A stretch of 60,000 nt of DNA from contig NC_134030.1 of the NCBI RefSeq assembly GCF_964204645.1, positions 16,003,110-16,063,109 on the forward strand, read 5' to 3'. The stretch comes from Tubulanus polymorphus. Taxonomy: Eukaryota; Nemertea; Palaeonemertea; Tubulaniformes; Tubulanidae. Positions 42,213 through 52,942 of the stretch are shown piece by piece (positions within the stretch are counted from its first letter, which is position 1; every line of letters begins with the position of its first letter). Under the pieces are notes generated by a model. That model saw nothing but the letters and a program-made list of their open reading frames with translations. It made no database searches and was not told where the DNA came from. The translations under genes and the position numbers were made by a program.

Positions 42213-43525
42213 TTATATAATAAAAAAAATTTAAAATATAATATTCCTCCGATTACAATTCCTATACAAGTTAAAGCTAATTTAGCATTTTCATGGGATT
42301 TATTATCATTATCAGTTTTAATTATATCATGTTGAATAATATCAGTTTTAATATTTTCTGATGTATTGTAATCTTTTATTTTAGAATCATTATTTAATTT
42401 AATATTCTTAGTTTTAGTTTCTGTTGATTGAATATGTTTTTTATTTTTTTCGCCTTCCATTAATTTTGGAGCAGTAATAATCTTTTTATTTATATCATTT
42501 AATCCAAATGAATTATTTATTGTTGCAGTTTTAATTAGATTATTATAACCAATTATGTTTCCCATCTTTAATACTAAATCATTAGAAATAATTAATAGAT
42601 TAGGGCCTATACTATAATTTAATCTAATATGTGATTTATCTAAATAATTTTGATATCTTACAATGTTTTCTGGAATCGATCTATTTTTATCATTATGAAT
42701 TGAATCTTCAAATAATACTTTGAATTGTTTCTGCGCATCGAATGAAGTGTTATCATTTCCAATTATTGGGGATCTTGTTTCAACTTGCGCACCTAAAATA
42801 CATATCAAATAAGTTCTAATAGATTGATTTATTCTTTGTATACCTGATTTTGTAAAACCTTCACCATTTTCTAAAATGAAATTAACCCAACCATTATTAT
42901 TATCAATTTTATAATTATGATAAGCTCCAATTCTATGCATATAATCAATTCTTTTTATTTCATACTGTTCACCAATACCTTGCAATTTACCATGCGCTCT
43001 GAAATCGGAATTAATATTTATATTGAATTCATTACATATTTTATAAAACTTAGATAGATTAATATTATTATCCAATTCTTTAAAATATTTAGATCCGGGC
43101 AAAGGACATTCTAATTCATTTAATATTATTCTGATTTGAAAATATGTGTGAAATCTAAATATTGTGGGAATTAATTTTAAATCAGAATACTTCAAATTTT
43201 TATCTAAGTTATTTAAATGATCATTCCAACTTATTCCACATCCTGTTGTTGCACAATAAACAGCAAAATTTAATTGATTCTGCCAATATTTCATATTAGA
43301 TTTTACTTTATATATATGGTATTCATCTCGAGTAAAAGTAACTTCATATGTATTAAATATATTTTCCATTTTAGAAATAAAAAACTGTGATTCAGTAACA
43401 TAAATTTCTAAATTAGTTAATGAATTTAAAACTACATTTCTATATGTAATATTTTTCTTAAAATCTATTGCAGGAATATTATATTTAATTGATTTATTAT
43501 AATGGAAAGCTTTTGGAAACCCCAT
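42182..43525 (-). CDS. Polinton conserved large protein with C-terminal membrane helix
   Basis: 447 residues, intact. The central part has blocks I associate with a conserved Polinton protein of other animals: QLNFAVYCATTGCGISWNDH; FRFHTYFQIRIILNELECPL; GEGFTKSGIQRINQSIRTYL; CILGAQVETRSPI; FDAQKQF. A low-complexity Lys/Asn/Asp linker follows, then a single hydrophobic segment (AKLALTCIGIVIGGILYF) near residue 420. The family's function is not established to my knowledge; a structural or virion role is plausible. It does not look like the usual double-jelly-roll major capsid protein. It is the largest undamaged gene of the element. Confidence 0.7.
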   Translation of the reverse strand: MGFPKAFHYNKSIKYNIPAIDFKKNITYRNVVLNSLTNLEIYVTESQFFISKMENIFNTYEVTFTRDEYHIYKVKSNMKYWQNQLNFAVYCATTGCGISWNDHLNNLDKNLKYSDLKLIPTIFRFHTYFQIRIILNELECPLPGSKYFKELDNNINLSKFYKICNEFNININSDFRAHGKLQGIGEQYEIKRIDYMHRIGAYHNYKIDNNNGWVNFILENGEGFTKSGIQRINQSIRTYLICILGAQVETRSPIIGNDNTSFDAQKQFKVLFEDSIHNDKNRSIPENIVRYQNYLDKSHIRLNYSIGPNLLIISNDLVLKMGNIIGYNNLIKTATINNSFGLNDINKKIITAPKLMEGEKNKKHIQSTETKTKNIKLNNDSKIKDYNTSENIKTDIIQHDIIKTDNDNKSHENAKLALTCIGIVIGGILYFKFFLLYKWKNIFQLIL

Positions 43526-43545
43526 TTATATAATTAAAAAATTAA

Positions 43546-43971
43546 TAATTTATTAATTCTTTTAATAATTTATCTTGTTCTTCAACTGTTATATGACCAT
43601 TTAAACTTATTATATAATCTAGTGTATTCTTTTATTTATAAATTTCTTTTATATTAGTTTTAATTTTTTCTTTATTACTTTTTATATTTAATTTTGAACT
43701 TATACCGGTTAAAACACTTGAACTTAATCCTAACACGCCAATTGATATAGCTAAAGGTGTTAATGGTGAAAATATTGCTAGAAATGTTATTACAGAACTA
43801 ATTGTAACCGAACCACTTATAATCAAATAATATATAATTTTAGATTTTAAATATTTTTTCTAACTTTTAAGTCACTTTCAAATTCTAATATTTGTTTTTC
43901 TAAATATGTTTTTAATTTAGTTTTACTGATATCATGAGGAATAATATCAATATTATCAACTTTATCTTCCA
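43546..43971 (-). pseudogene. Polinton small membrane protein, broken
   Basis: From ATG 43,971 the frame gives MEDKVDNIDIIPHDISKTKL and an amphipathic stretch. A frameshift near 43,845 leads into two hydrophobic segments (ISGSVTISSVITFLAIFSPL and TPLAISIGVLGLSSSVL), a lysine-rich stretch and a stop at 43,632. The same frame continues after that stop with KNTLDYIISLNGHITVEEQD and ends at 43,546. One frameshift and one nonsense change therefore disable a gene of about 140 codons. Function unknown; two membrane helices. Confidence 0.6.
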
Positions 43972-44040
43972 TTTATTTAGCAAAAAAAATTACTAATTAG
44001 TAAACTTATAAGCAACAAATATAACAATAACTGTTCCACC

Positions 44041-44415
44041 TTAAATCCATATTATTTCATATTTCTGTTGTTCTTTACTCGGGGTATAATAATCTGATAA
44101 TTTAGGTTTGTATAGATGTAATTTTTCTTTATTGGTTACCGCGTTATATAAACTCATTGCATCATCAACTGATTGAAAATCTCTGTGTGAAATCTTCTGA
44201 TCATATAATTCTTTGTTAATATAATCCATATAGTTTTGTCGTTTTTCTCTATATTCTTCTGCAGCTTTATTATATTTTTCTAACGCTAAGTTATGTCTTT
44301 TTTGTTCTGATAATGAACCATTTTTATCAATATGCTTGAATAAGTAACCACCACCAGTAAATGCTAAAGCGTTAACAATTGCCGATCCTATAATAGTTAT
44401 AATTGCAGAAGCCAT
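44041..44415 (-). CDS. Polinton conserved small protein with N-terminal membrane segment
   Basis: 124 residues, intact. The N-terminus is hydrophobic and glycine-rich (MASAIITIIGSAIVNALAFT then GGGYLF), followed by a basic helical region (KRHNLALEKYNKAAEEYREK), D-Y-I-N-K-E-L and a conserved-looking end (PKLSDYYTPSKEQQ). I associate the A-I-V-N-A-L-A-F-x-G segment and the L-S-D-x-Y-T-P-S motif with a small conserved Polinton ORF; its role is unknown, possibly a membrane-active virion protein. Confidence 0.7.
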   Translation of the reverse strand: MASAIITIIGSAIVNALAFTGGGYLFKHIDKNGSLSEQKRHNLALEKYNKAAEEYREKRQNYMDYINKELYDQKISHRDFQSVDDAMSLYNAVTNKEKLHLYKPKLSDYYTPSKEQQKYEIIWI

Positions 44416-44439
44416 TTATTTAGTAAAATAATTATGCAT

Positions 44440-45120
44440 TTATATGGGAGGAATATATTTTTGTGTTTCCAAATAATCAATAGTTAAATTAGTTAAAGTA
44501 ACTGCTAATGTTAATTTTAAAATATCATTTATATCAAATCTATCAACATTAACACTTCTTATTTTGAATACTTTTTTTAATACCATTGAATAACCAACAG
44601 TTCCAACTGATAGTAATGGTTTGAAATCACATTCTGTTAAATTATAATTTATTTGCGTTCCAAATTCTTTAACATTCTTCAATGGTAAAATGTTTAGTAA
44701 ACCAGAATTACAAGTTATATCTTTAGTTGCTTCGAATGTTTTTGTAGGATCGATTAAATTGCAATAAATATAAAAGTGTGTAAAAGGTATTAAGTTTGGT
44801 GTAGCATCAATATTTGTAAAAGATTTATCTGGAGGAATTCCTAGATCTTCACTTGATAATCTAAGAAATCTATCTGGTAAATATGTTCTGAATTTATGTG
44901 TATTTCCTTTTAATCCTTCATATTCTAAGTGTATAACTAATTTATCTCCATAGTTATTAGTAACTGTATCAATATTTGTAATTAGATATTTCTTATGAAT
45001 TGTTAATTCTGTTAACTTTTTGAATTTATAATCTACAGATTTTACATTTGTAGTATCTTTTATTCTATCTAGAAATAATTTGTTGTTCTCTCTTTTCAAT
45101 TTCTTCAATAACCATTTCAT
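44440..45120 (-). CDS. Polinton protein of unknown function, probably fused by deletion
   Basis: An open frame of 226 codons. Residues 35-90 (KLTELTIHKKYLITNIDTVT, YGDKLVIHLEYEG, RTYLPDRFL) resemble a small beta-rich Polinton/virus module that I cannot name with confidence; an OB-like single-strand DNA-binding role is a guess. The second half (PFTHFYIYCNLIDPTKTF, LLNILPLKNV) is beta-rich and unassigned. The first 18 codons lie out of frame inside the end of the polymerase gene, whose usual C-terminus is missing. I infer a deletion that joined the polymerase tail to this gene and removed its own start, so the ATG at 45,120 may be fortuitous. Confidence 0.5.
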   Translation of the reverse strand: MKWLLKKLKRENNKLFLDRIKDTTNVKSVDYKFKKLTELTIHKKYLITNIDTVTNNYGDKLVIHLEYEGLKGNTHKFRTYLPDRFLRLSSEDLGIPPDKSFTNIDATPNLIPFTHFYIYCNLIDPTKTFEATKDITCNSGLLNILPLKNVKEFGTQINYNLTECDFKPLLSVGTVGYSMVLKKVFKIRSVNVDRFDINDILKLTLAVTLTNLTIDYLETQKYIPPI

Positions 45121-47290
45121 GATCTTCAGATCTTAAACATCTCATCTTATGTTTTCTAACTTCTTCATTGAATATACAATTGATGTAATCTTTGAAATGA
45201 ATATTCTTTTCTACTACACTTTTGGTTATTCCTTTTAACTTTTTAGCTTCATGTTCTTTAGTTTTATATGAATACATTTTAGACCTAATACCAATGAATT
45301 CAATCATTTCTTCACCACCTAATTCATCCTTAAACTTCCCTGGAACTTTTTTATTAACATTGCTAAACAATTCATGATCTTTAGGATAATTACTGAAATC
45401 AAAATGATGTTTTAATGTTTTTAAATCATCAGTTATGCTATCAGTTTTTATCTTTAATATGTAACTGTCGGTATCAAAATATAATATTTCTATATGTTTT
45501 TCTCCAAAAAGTGGTTGTAATACATTATAATAGAATTCATACATTAGTAATTTTGATAATTCTAAAACTGAAGCGCCAACATAGATTGGTTTATTAAATT
45601 TCATTGATGTTCTTCTCATCTTAACTGCAGCTAAATTTTCATCAAATATTCTGTTACCTATAAATTTAGGATATGTTTGTAAATGTCTAATTCTTTTACC
45701 ATTACTAACTAACTCGATATCATTTCTATTTCTAATATTTTCAAAAGTCTTACCATAGAATGCATTATTCATTAACTTGAAGAAATCTTTCTCGAAATCA
45801 GTTTTAGCTTTAGTTCTCTGTTTGGTGTTAAAATCTATATATTTTTCTAACCACTTAGATTAGCTGAATGAAATATATCTATGTACTTTTTTTATAATCA
45901 TTCCTTGATTCAAATAAAACTTTAACATTCTATTATGTACTACATAATTATATTTATCTTCTTGAGTTACCATTAACTATTCTGTATGAATATGATTTTC
46001 GGGTTTAATTCTTTTTTGGTAATTTGATAATTCTTCATGAGTTACAGTTTTATGTTCGGGACAGTAAGCTAGATTTCTAGATTTAAATTTTTTATCTTCA
46101 GGATATTCTAAATCTACAACAAAGAAGTAACCAGTATCTGAATCATCTGCAATATCTAGAATTCTTTTCTTCCAATCAAATTTATCATTATTTTCATTCT
46201 GAAAAACTTCAGTTAATTCAAATACTCCATAAGGTTGTGGTTCCATCATTGCCCAACCATACAAATTATTTGCATCTATATATAATAAATTATATCCAGG
46301 GTTATCATTTACATTGAAATATCTATCACCTAATACACCTGAAACACCTCCTATTATAGATTTTTCATATAATAGTAATTGATCTATATTTGTTAACAAA
46401 TCCATTTTTATATCTGTAAATTTTAATCCACAATCCCATGCTAATCCTGGACTTGAATAACAATGACAAGGATCAATGTTAAAATATTTCAGGTTTACAT
46501 CTCTAAACCTTTCGAATATATGGGTTAATAATAATACATCTGATTTTAAATATATATCTACTAATTGCCCATGATTTTCTATTTTGAAATGATTCCAAAT
46601 ATTCAATGTTCTATTATATACTTCATCTTTAACATATTCATTTTTTAATTCATCATAAAATTGTTCTTTCAATAATTCAGTTATATTAAAATCATTATGT
46701 GATTTATAAAATGAATATGGAATTGCTCCTTTATATCTCATTAATTGAAAATCATCATTATTTTGGTAATATTCTTTTAATATCTTTAATTCATCATCAA
46801 CTAATGATTTAGATAAGTTATCCAATGAACTATTTAAAAATCTATATGAATCTATAAATCTTAGGCAACCAAATTGGAATGATATATAATTCTCAGATGT
46901 TTTAGCTAACATTCTAAATTTATAAGTTGGTATTTTATCTTTTGATCTATTTGAATTTAATCTTTCTATTTCATTATTAATTTCTTCTATTTTATGACAT
47001 AACTGTTTGATGAATAAATGTGCATCATATCCTGATAGATTATGAAATATAACTGGTACAAAGTTAATTTTCTTAGCTTGTAAGTTACAATTCTCATGTG
47101 CAGCGCCTCTAAACTTTCCGTTCAAATGATCATGGTCTCTTACTTTTTTATCTTTATAATTAAATATCTTATCACAATAATAACATTTATCTGCAAACGC
47201 AAATGCTTCTTTATCTTCTTCTGTCATTATAATTTCTATATTTGTATTCAATAATTTACTAAATCTTATTTCATATTCAATTAATAAGTC

Positions 47291-49685
47291 ACAACAAGAG
47301 CCCCAAGGGGCACAATGGCCAGCCTGTCAGATTTGCTTTTTATAAATGATGTAATCTGTGGGTTATATCTATCAATATACACTCCCTGCTCAATATCATT
47401 TACATAGTAAAATCGTGTGTTAACACAGACAGCAGGAACGAATGTAATATAGAAATACGAAGTTATTGTATTGTTCAACGCCCCCTGGTGGCCATATACA
47501 AAAACCAATGAGCTTGAAACTCACCAAGATCATAGACCATGTCATGAGCTACAACATTCCAATTGATTGTGGTAGCAAAATATGCATAGGTACGAATGTA
47601 ATATAGAAATACTAAGTTATTGTATTGTTCAACGCCCCCTGGTGGCCATAAACAAAGACCAATGAGCTTGAAACTCACCTCGATCATAGAACGTCATGAG
47701 CTACAACTTTTCAATTGACTATAGTAGCAAAATATGCTTAAGTATCAATTATGATGTGGAAAAACTTTTTTCCACCTACGAATGAGTACTGATGACTCCA
47801 AGATGGCTGCCAAGTGCGTCGTAATTGCCTGGTCAAAAATACCCTCTCGGATATAAAAGATCCCTTTCCAAAGAATACCCATTACAAATTGCAATGAAAC
47901 ATGGCACACCATTAGAAAGCTACAGTACTCAGAATTCAGGCCAAAATTGACATTTTTGGGAACAAAAAAGGTCACAGTACGGCCATCTTGAGTCCGATCG
48001 ACCCAATTTTTCTCATGCCGATGGGCCCACGGGGGAAACAAATATATACGAATTATCAAGGTTATTGATAAAAGTGTCTTCAAAATTTCCCTCGAAAACT
48101 TCAAAAATGTGTAAAAAGTGCTGATTTTCGCGAACAACAATGGCTGCCAGTCGGCCATCTTGAATCTGACAGGGGCATTTTGGCCTGAAGATGTGTCTAG
48201 GGTAGATACACGTATAAACCAAATATCAAGACATTACCTTGAAGCGTCTTCAAAACTTTGGAACTCTCACGAACTATCTAGATGGTTATCTCTCTACCTC
48301 AATAGCTTCAAGACCCATCTCAAAACAACTTTGTTCCATGCAGCATACCATTAACTCTCGGAAAGCGAATTGTATTTAACATTTTTTTGGCAGAATAAAA
48401 TTTGATTGAATTTGCAATATGGGCACATGGCTAATTAGCATATCAAGGTCATACACCCTATTTGGTAAAACCATTTTTTTCGCGAACCTTGCGCAATTGT
48501 CAAGGATGAATTTTCTGTAGAGCAAATAAAAATTCCTCCCAAACACCAAATCAACTAAAGATTTCATAGAAATCGATCTTGAAATACAATTTTAAATCTT
48601 AAAATAAAACCCGGAAGTAAAACAGTAGACGATACCGCGGGTTCACGTGAACACCTGATTTCTGTAAACGAAATGTTGGTTGTGACAAAATTGTTCAGAC
48701 GGTTTTAGGTGGTAATAAGTATGGAAACGTAACGACCATGGTCGACTTATTCGATGAAATCAGGCCTATGTGATATCCAAATTTTGACTTTTTTATTCTC
48801 CAGACCTCCCTGATATAGAAATAAAAAATTTTGGTGGTACGAAAGTGCAATCACAGCGCCGACGGGGACAGAGCCGTGTCAGAGATCGGCGGAATGAAAA
48901 TTGAGGTGGACGAACACGAAGAAGTAGGCTATTGCGCTACTTGAATCACGAAAACTCCTGGCGCGGCCCCGACGCTTTTCGTTGATTAAGTAATACAAAT
49001 ATCATGCAATGGGTTTTCACAATCTACCGCTGGTATTTACCGGATTTCAATATCACTCCACAATTCAAAGAAACCTCGAAATATCGAACCGGAACACTTC
49101 CGGTAGATATCCGCGGCTGCCCAACCGGGAAACTTATTTGTTTCAATAGATATTGAAGGATCCATCATCTTCACGCGTCAAGGGATTCAAACCCACTAAG
49201 CTAAAGCCATGCCAGAATCGGGTCGGGCCAATCACAGCGCTTGTAACAAACCACATTAGGCTTCTGTGGAATTTCCCAGTAAATGGGCCAATCAGCGAAC
49301 ACGTAGCGAATGCGGAAGTATTGTCGCGTGTTGATACATGACGTCATGCGCAAAAGCGCCAGTAATGAAATCGCGATAATTCACGTGAACAGCTACTGAT
49401 ATTTTCAGATAAACCAACCACAGGGAAGACACAACTTCCTGATTGGCTGATAAAAATTGAAATTTTCCCGATTTAACTTTCGTGAAAAATGCAGAAAACA
49501 TTTTTATGAGACCCTATTTCAAAATTCTGCTCGCTACGATTCCGAGAATGGATTACGCTTAAATACGTGATTTGTTCGAATATGCCCTCACTTGGCAAGC
49601 AAAAGAGCCTTTTGTGTGGAAACCATGTCATTTAAATTCGCTCCATTTGTATAGTAATAGGCTCAGCCTACGGCTGGCCTAAAAA
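47291..49685 (+). mobile_element. Hairpin-ended non-autonomous element R3, copy 2, in polymerase gene
   Basis: Its ends match 7,747-8,625: left ACAAGAGCCCCAAGGGGCAC then AATGGCCAGCCTGTCAG; right GGCTCAGCCTACGGCTGGCC then TAAAAAT (60 identical bases at 49,621-49,680). The middle is longer than in copy 1 and holds two 154-bp tandem units (47,471 and 47,625), a piece of repeat R1 (48,052-48,262) and an extra stretch at about 48,660-49,470. It contains no credible gene and interrupts the exonuclease part of the polymerase reading frame, so it is younger than the Polinton insertion. Confidence 0.85.
47471..47760. repeat. 154-bp tandem units with CTCF-like motif
   Basis: TTGTTCAACGCCCCCTGGTG recurs at 47,471 and 47,625, giving a 154-bp period; a partial unit follows. 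Related units are in 27,590-29,640. On the minus strand each contains TGGCCACCAGGGGGCGTT. Confidence 0.88.
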
Positions 49686-51355
49686 TGATTGATAACATTT
49701 TCATTTCTATAATCATATTATTCACTTTCAATTAGTTCTGGATAATCAGATTTAATATATAACCCGAAAGCTGCAGCTGATTGATGAATCTTTTTAATAG
49801 TATTTGTTTTTGGTGGTTCATCTGAAAAATCATTTTCATTAGAATTTAATTTCTTTCTTTTATAATATATTTCTTTTCTATCTTGATCAGTTAATTCTTT
49901 ATTTAATGATTCAACATCTCCATATATTACAAATGGAACCTTATTTTTGTAATCATATTTTTTGAATTCTAATATTTTATCCTTTTCATTTGGTAAAACT
50001 AATTTACAATTAATTGTTTATGATTTAATAATGTACTTTCATTACTGAATCTATGTAAACATTTTCTACATAGATATATTTTATGATGATCATTTTCTGA
50101 TTTAAAAAATAAATCGATTTGTTTAATCCACATATAATGATTCTCATAATATAATATATCTATAACATCCTTTGAATCATAATCTTTTGATAGGTATAAA
50201 GGTTCTAATGTATAATGTTTTATGTTGTTACCTTTTGTATATGGTAATTTGATTAAATCAAATACATTTATCTTTATATTATTATCTCTTTCTATTTTTG
50301 GGATGTTTTTAATTATAACAGGATACTTATCTATCTTATAATTATTTTCAAATGGTTTATAATGAGTTAATCTACAAATATTATCAGTTGCAGGATGTAA
50401 ACAACTTATTATAGCCCATAGAAAACATTTATCATCAAAATTTTGTACATTTATTACAGCATTAGTTTTAAATGGTAGTTTAATATAACTCGATGCTTCA
50501 ATATCTGGTTCTTTATAATATGATACATTATTTTCATCGATTGGTTTTGATTTAGTTAACTTATTATATTTTGTGTTATAAACATGTAAAGTCATAAATA
50601 TTATTTCATCAAATATTAAACCAGATCCTTCAAAATATTTCTCTTCTTTTTTAGTTTTTACTTCATTATAACATTTATCTAATTTATCATCTATATGTTG
50701 TTTATATATAATATGTTGTGAATGAGAATTTATATTATATATTGGTTTATCTTCAGATTTTATGAATTTGACTTTAACTGATATACTAATTTTAGGATAT
50801 TCAACATCAGTTATTATTTTTATTATTTCTTTCATATTTTCTAAATGTTTTTTATTTTCTTCTAATGTTTTTCCTTTATGAAATTTAAACTCGATAGCTG
50901 CTGGGCCAATATCACTTTTAAATGCTTCGGTTATCTCTATATCTTTTTTATTATCCAATAAATTAATTTATTTTCTTACATCTTCCATGTATGGTCTTTT
51001 ATTGTTTAATTTATTTTTTATGCTTTTAATTGTCTTCTGTTTCTTATCATTATCTTTATCAAAATAATCTTCACCTAAAATATCATTATTCTTATTTCTA
51101 ATATGACTTTTAGATTTTAAATGTTCATTATAATATCTTTTATCACTGAATGGTTGATTACATGTATCACATTTGTATATTTCTTTTTCATTCTTTAATT
51201 CATCTAATTTAGTTTCTAATATATCATCTTCATATTCTAATTTCAATTTATTCTCTAAATGTGTTTTAGTTTTATTGTGTCTTGCTTTTTGGGATTTATC
51301 TATATTGATATTACATGTTGGACAGTAGTACTTATTTGCTTCCATTTTAATACTA

Positions 51356-51953
51356 AATTTTTTATTAAAATTGATTTTAGAAGTTCAATGATTTATATAT
51401 GCATTATTTCAATCACACTATACTAACACTTTTAATGTTTAAAAATCTAACTCACACAAATATGAATATTGAAATAATGTTGTAAATATATACTTTTATA
51501 TTGAATAATCTGTCAATTTAAATGTTATTCATTTACATGAATATTTTAAGAGTAATAGGGGTAATGGGCTTTCAGGTTAAAGGTTGAATGGTCGAGTTCA
51601 TTAAAAACAAATATTAAAAGTAATTTAAAACTATAATATATTTTCATAACCGTGTGTATTTCAGTTGAATAATAGAATTATTATTATTATTAAAATATAT
51701 TTGATTATATGAATTTGTGTATTGTAAATAAATCAATTGGTCGCGGAGCGGAGCGGTAGCGAAGTGGAGCGATCAATTGATTTAATACAATATGCTTTTT
51801 AAATTATTGATATCTTAGAATAAATATTTAGTTATAATATTAAATACAAACGGTTATGAAAATATATTATAGTTTTAAATTACTTTTAATATTTGTTTTT
51901 TAATGAGCTCGACCGTTCGACCTTTGATCTGAAAGCCCATTACCCCTATTACT
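51356..51953. repeat. Polinton right terminal inverted repeat
   Basis: About 598 bp, complementary to 36,430-36,908 but with about 150 bp more in the middle, including a GC-rich ...GGAGCGGAGCGGTAGCGAAG patch near 51,745. It also has an inner, inverted and diverged copy of its outermost 75 bases at about 51,550-51,625. It ends CCCCTATTACT, then GATGTG. Confidence 0.93.
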
Positions 51954-51959
51954 GATGTG

Positions 51960-52810
51960 CTTCACTTGTACAGATCTTGCTGAATAATAGTGAATAATAA
52001 ATCTTCAAGCAACCGCCTGAGCTCATGCGCGGGATGGGCTGCCAGCGAAAAAATCGCATTTATGGAGATCCATTGCTGACGTTAACGCACATACACACTT
52101 TGCCAAAAAACCACTGCCTGATCTGTATCTCTGCATTACATATAAGGCTTCAAAAATCAAAATAATCAAATCAAACAAGATGTAGGCCTAATTAATAAAA
52201 GATTTCAAGGAAATCAAATAGAAGACTAGATGCGTTTCAATGATTTGTCAAATTTTGAAAGTTATTTGGCATTTGTGGTCGTGTGATGATTTGTATTATA
52301 TCCCCTGAGTCCTCCTTACTCCAGCGGTCCAGCCAGTGCTGCCATCTGGAGCAGTGGTCGAACTCCAGGGAGTCTTTTCTAGTGATGGGTTCTGAATGAT
52401 GGGTTCTCTCCTGTTCCAGGACAATAAAGCAAAGGCAAGTGTAAATAAGTTATCAGGTTGAGTTGTTTATTAGTCAAGTGATTCCTATTGTAGTGGACCT
52501 CCAATTGTTACCACAAACTGGGGAAAACCATAACTTTTACAGACGGACATCAGTTAGTTGATGACAGTATGGTCTTCACGAATGCCAAAGTCTTTCAAAA
52601 GGAATCCTTTCTAGCCTATTCCTTTCATACCTCCTTCTTATATGAATCGGAATGTATCACTACGCAAATTCTAAAGGGACCAAGCAATCAAACTCGATCC
52701 AATTATATAAAAAACAGTAGACTCTTACCTACCCCTGAGTTTGATTAACAGAGAAAGAAAGGAGATTCTGTTGTACTGTATAGTTGACGGTACAAGTAAT
52801 GTATGTATAC
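51960..52810. other. Intron sequence, no gene seen
   Basis: Between the Polinton and the kinesin FHA exon. No feature I can support. Confidence 0.5.
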
Positions 52811-52942
52811 CTGTCAAAATGATGTAATTCAGTTGTTTCAGATATATTTTCTCCATTGACCACAATACGTGCACCTTCACTTTTGGGTTCTATAGAGTAT
52901 GAATCGTTTTCACATGATATTACTGCATGGTTTTCGTGAATA
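52811..52942 (-). CDS. kif28: Kinesin-3 (KIF28-like) exon: first half of FHA domain
   Basis: 132 bp; starts in phase 2 and ends in phase 2. The acceptor is acaattttttttacag before TATTCACG; the donor is TTTGACAG/gtatac. It encodes IHENHAVISCENDSYSIEP, then ARIVVNGENISETTELHHFD. N-H-A-x-I (the usual FHA H-x-x-I/V), V-N-G and T-x-L-x-H-x-D-R are the signature positions of kinesin-3 FHA domains, and the N-H-A form fits KIF28. The next exon is at 31,429, so a 21.4-kb intron splits the FHA domain. Confidence 0.92.

Larger units (their letters stand above)
45065..51345 (-). pseudogene. Polinton protein-primed DNA polymerase B, broken
   Basis: The frame opens at 51,345. In order: two C2H2 fingers (Y-Y-C-P-T-C...H, Y-K-C-D-T-C...H), an N-terminal Polinton domain (NVQNFDDKCFLWAIISCLHP, ENHYMWIKQ) and a further finger-like piece (CRKCLHRFSNESTLLNHKQ). 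Exonuclease: Exo I FVIYGDVESL (about 49,910), Exo II FHNLSGYDAHLFIKQL, Exo III VDIYLKSDVLLL. Polymerase: motif A LYIDANNLYGWAM, motif B KLMNNAFYGKT, motif C YFDTDSYI. Breaks: stop at 50,968; frameshift near 50,000; stop at about 49,710; insertion of 2.4 kb (47,291-49,685); TAG at about 45,975 and TAA at about 45,860; altered C-terminus at about 45,100. All six catalytic motifs are still readable, so decay looks moderate. Confidence 0.94.
36430..51953. mobile_element. Polinton/Maverick element, degenerate
   Basis: 15,524 bp, of which about 2.4 kb is a later insertion. It begins AGTAATAGGGGTAATGGGC and ends GCCCATTACCCCTATTACT (AG...CT ends), flanked by the 6-bp duplication GATGTG. Both features are standard for Polintons. 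Rightward genes at the left half: HNH endonuclease, two small proteins, integrase, packaging ATPase. Leftward genes at the right half: structural-type and membrane proteins and protein-primed DNA polymerase B. The sequence is markedly more AT-rich than the surrounding intron. No major capsid (double jelly-roll) or adenain-like protease gene was recognised, and most genes carry stops or shifts. It lies in the 21.4-kb intron that separates the two halves of the kinesin FHA domain. Confidence 0.97.

Noticed and set aside
47745-48222. Minus-strand ORFs of 137 and 69 codons
   Set aside because: Within non-coding repeat sequence shared with 24.9 kb and 29.6 kb; similar frames there are not conserved as protein.
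51550-51953. Separate small foldback transposon at the Polinton end
   Set aside because: The inner and outer repeats are present at both Polinton ends with matching variants and the GATGTG duplication lies outside, so they belong to the terminal repeats.
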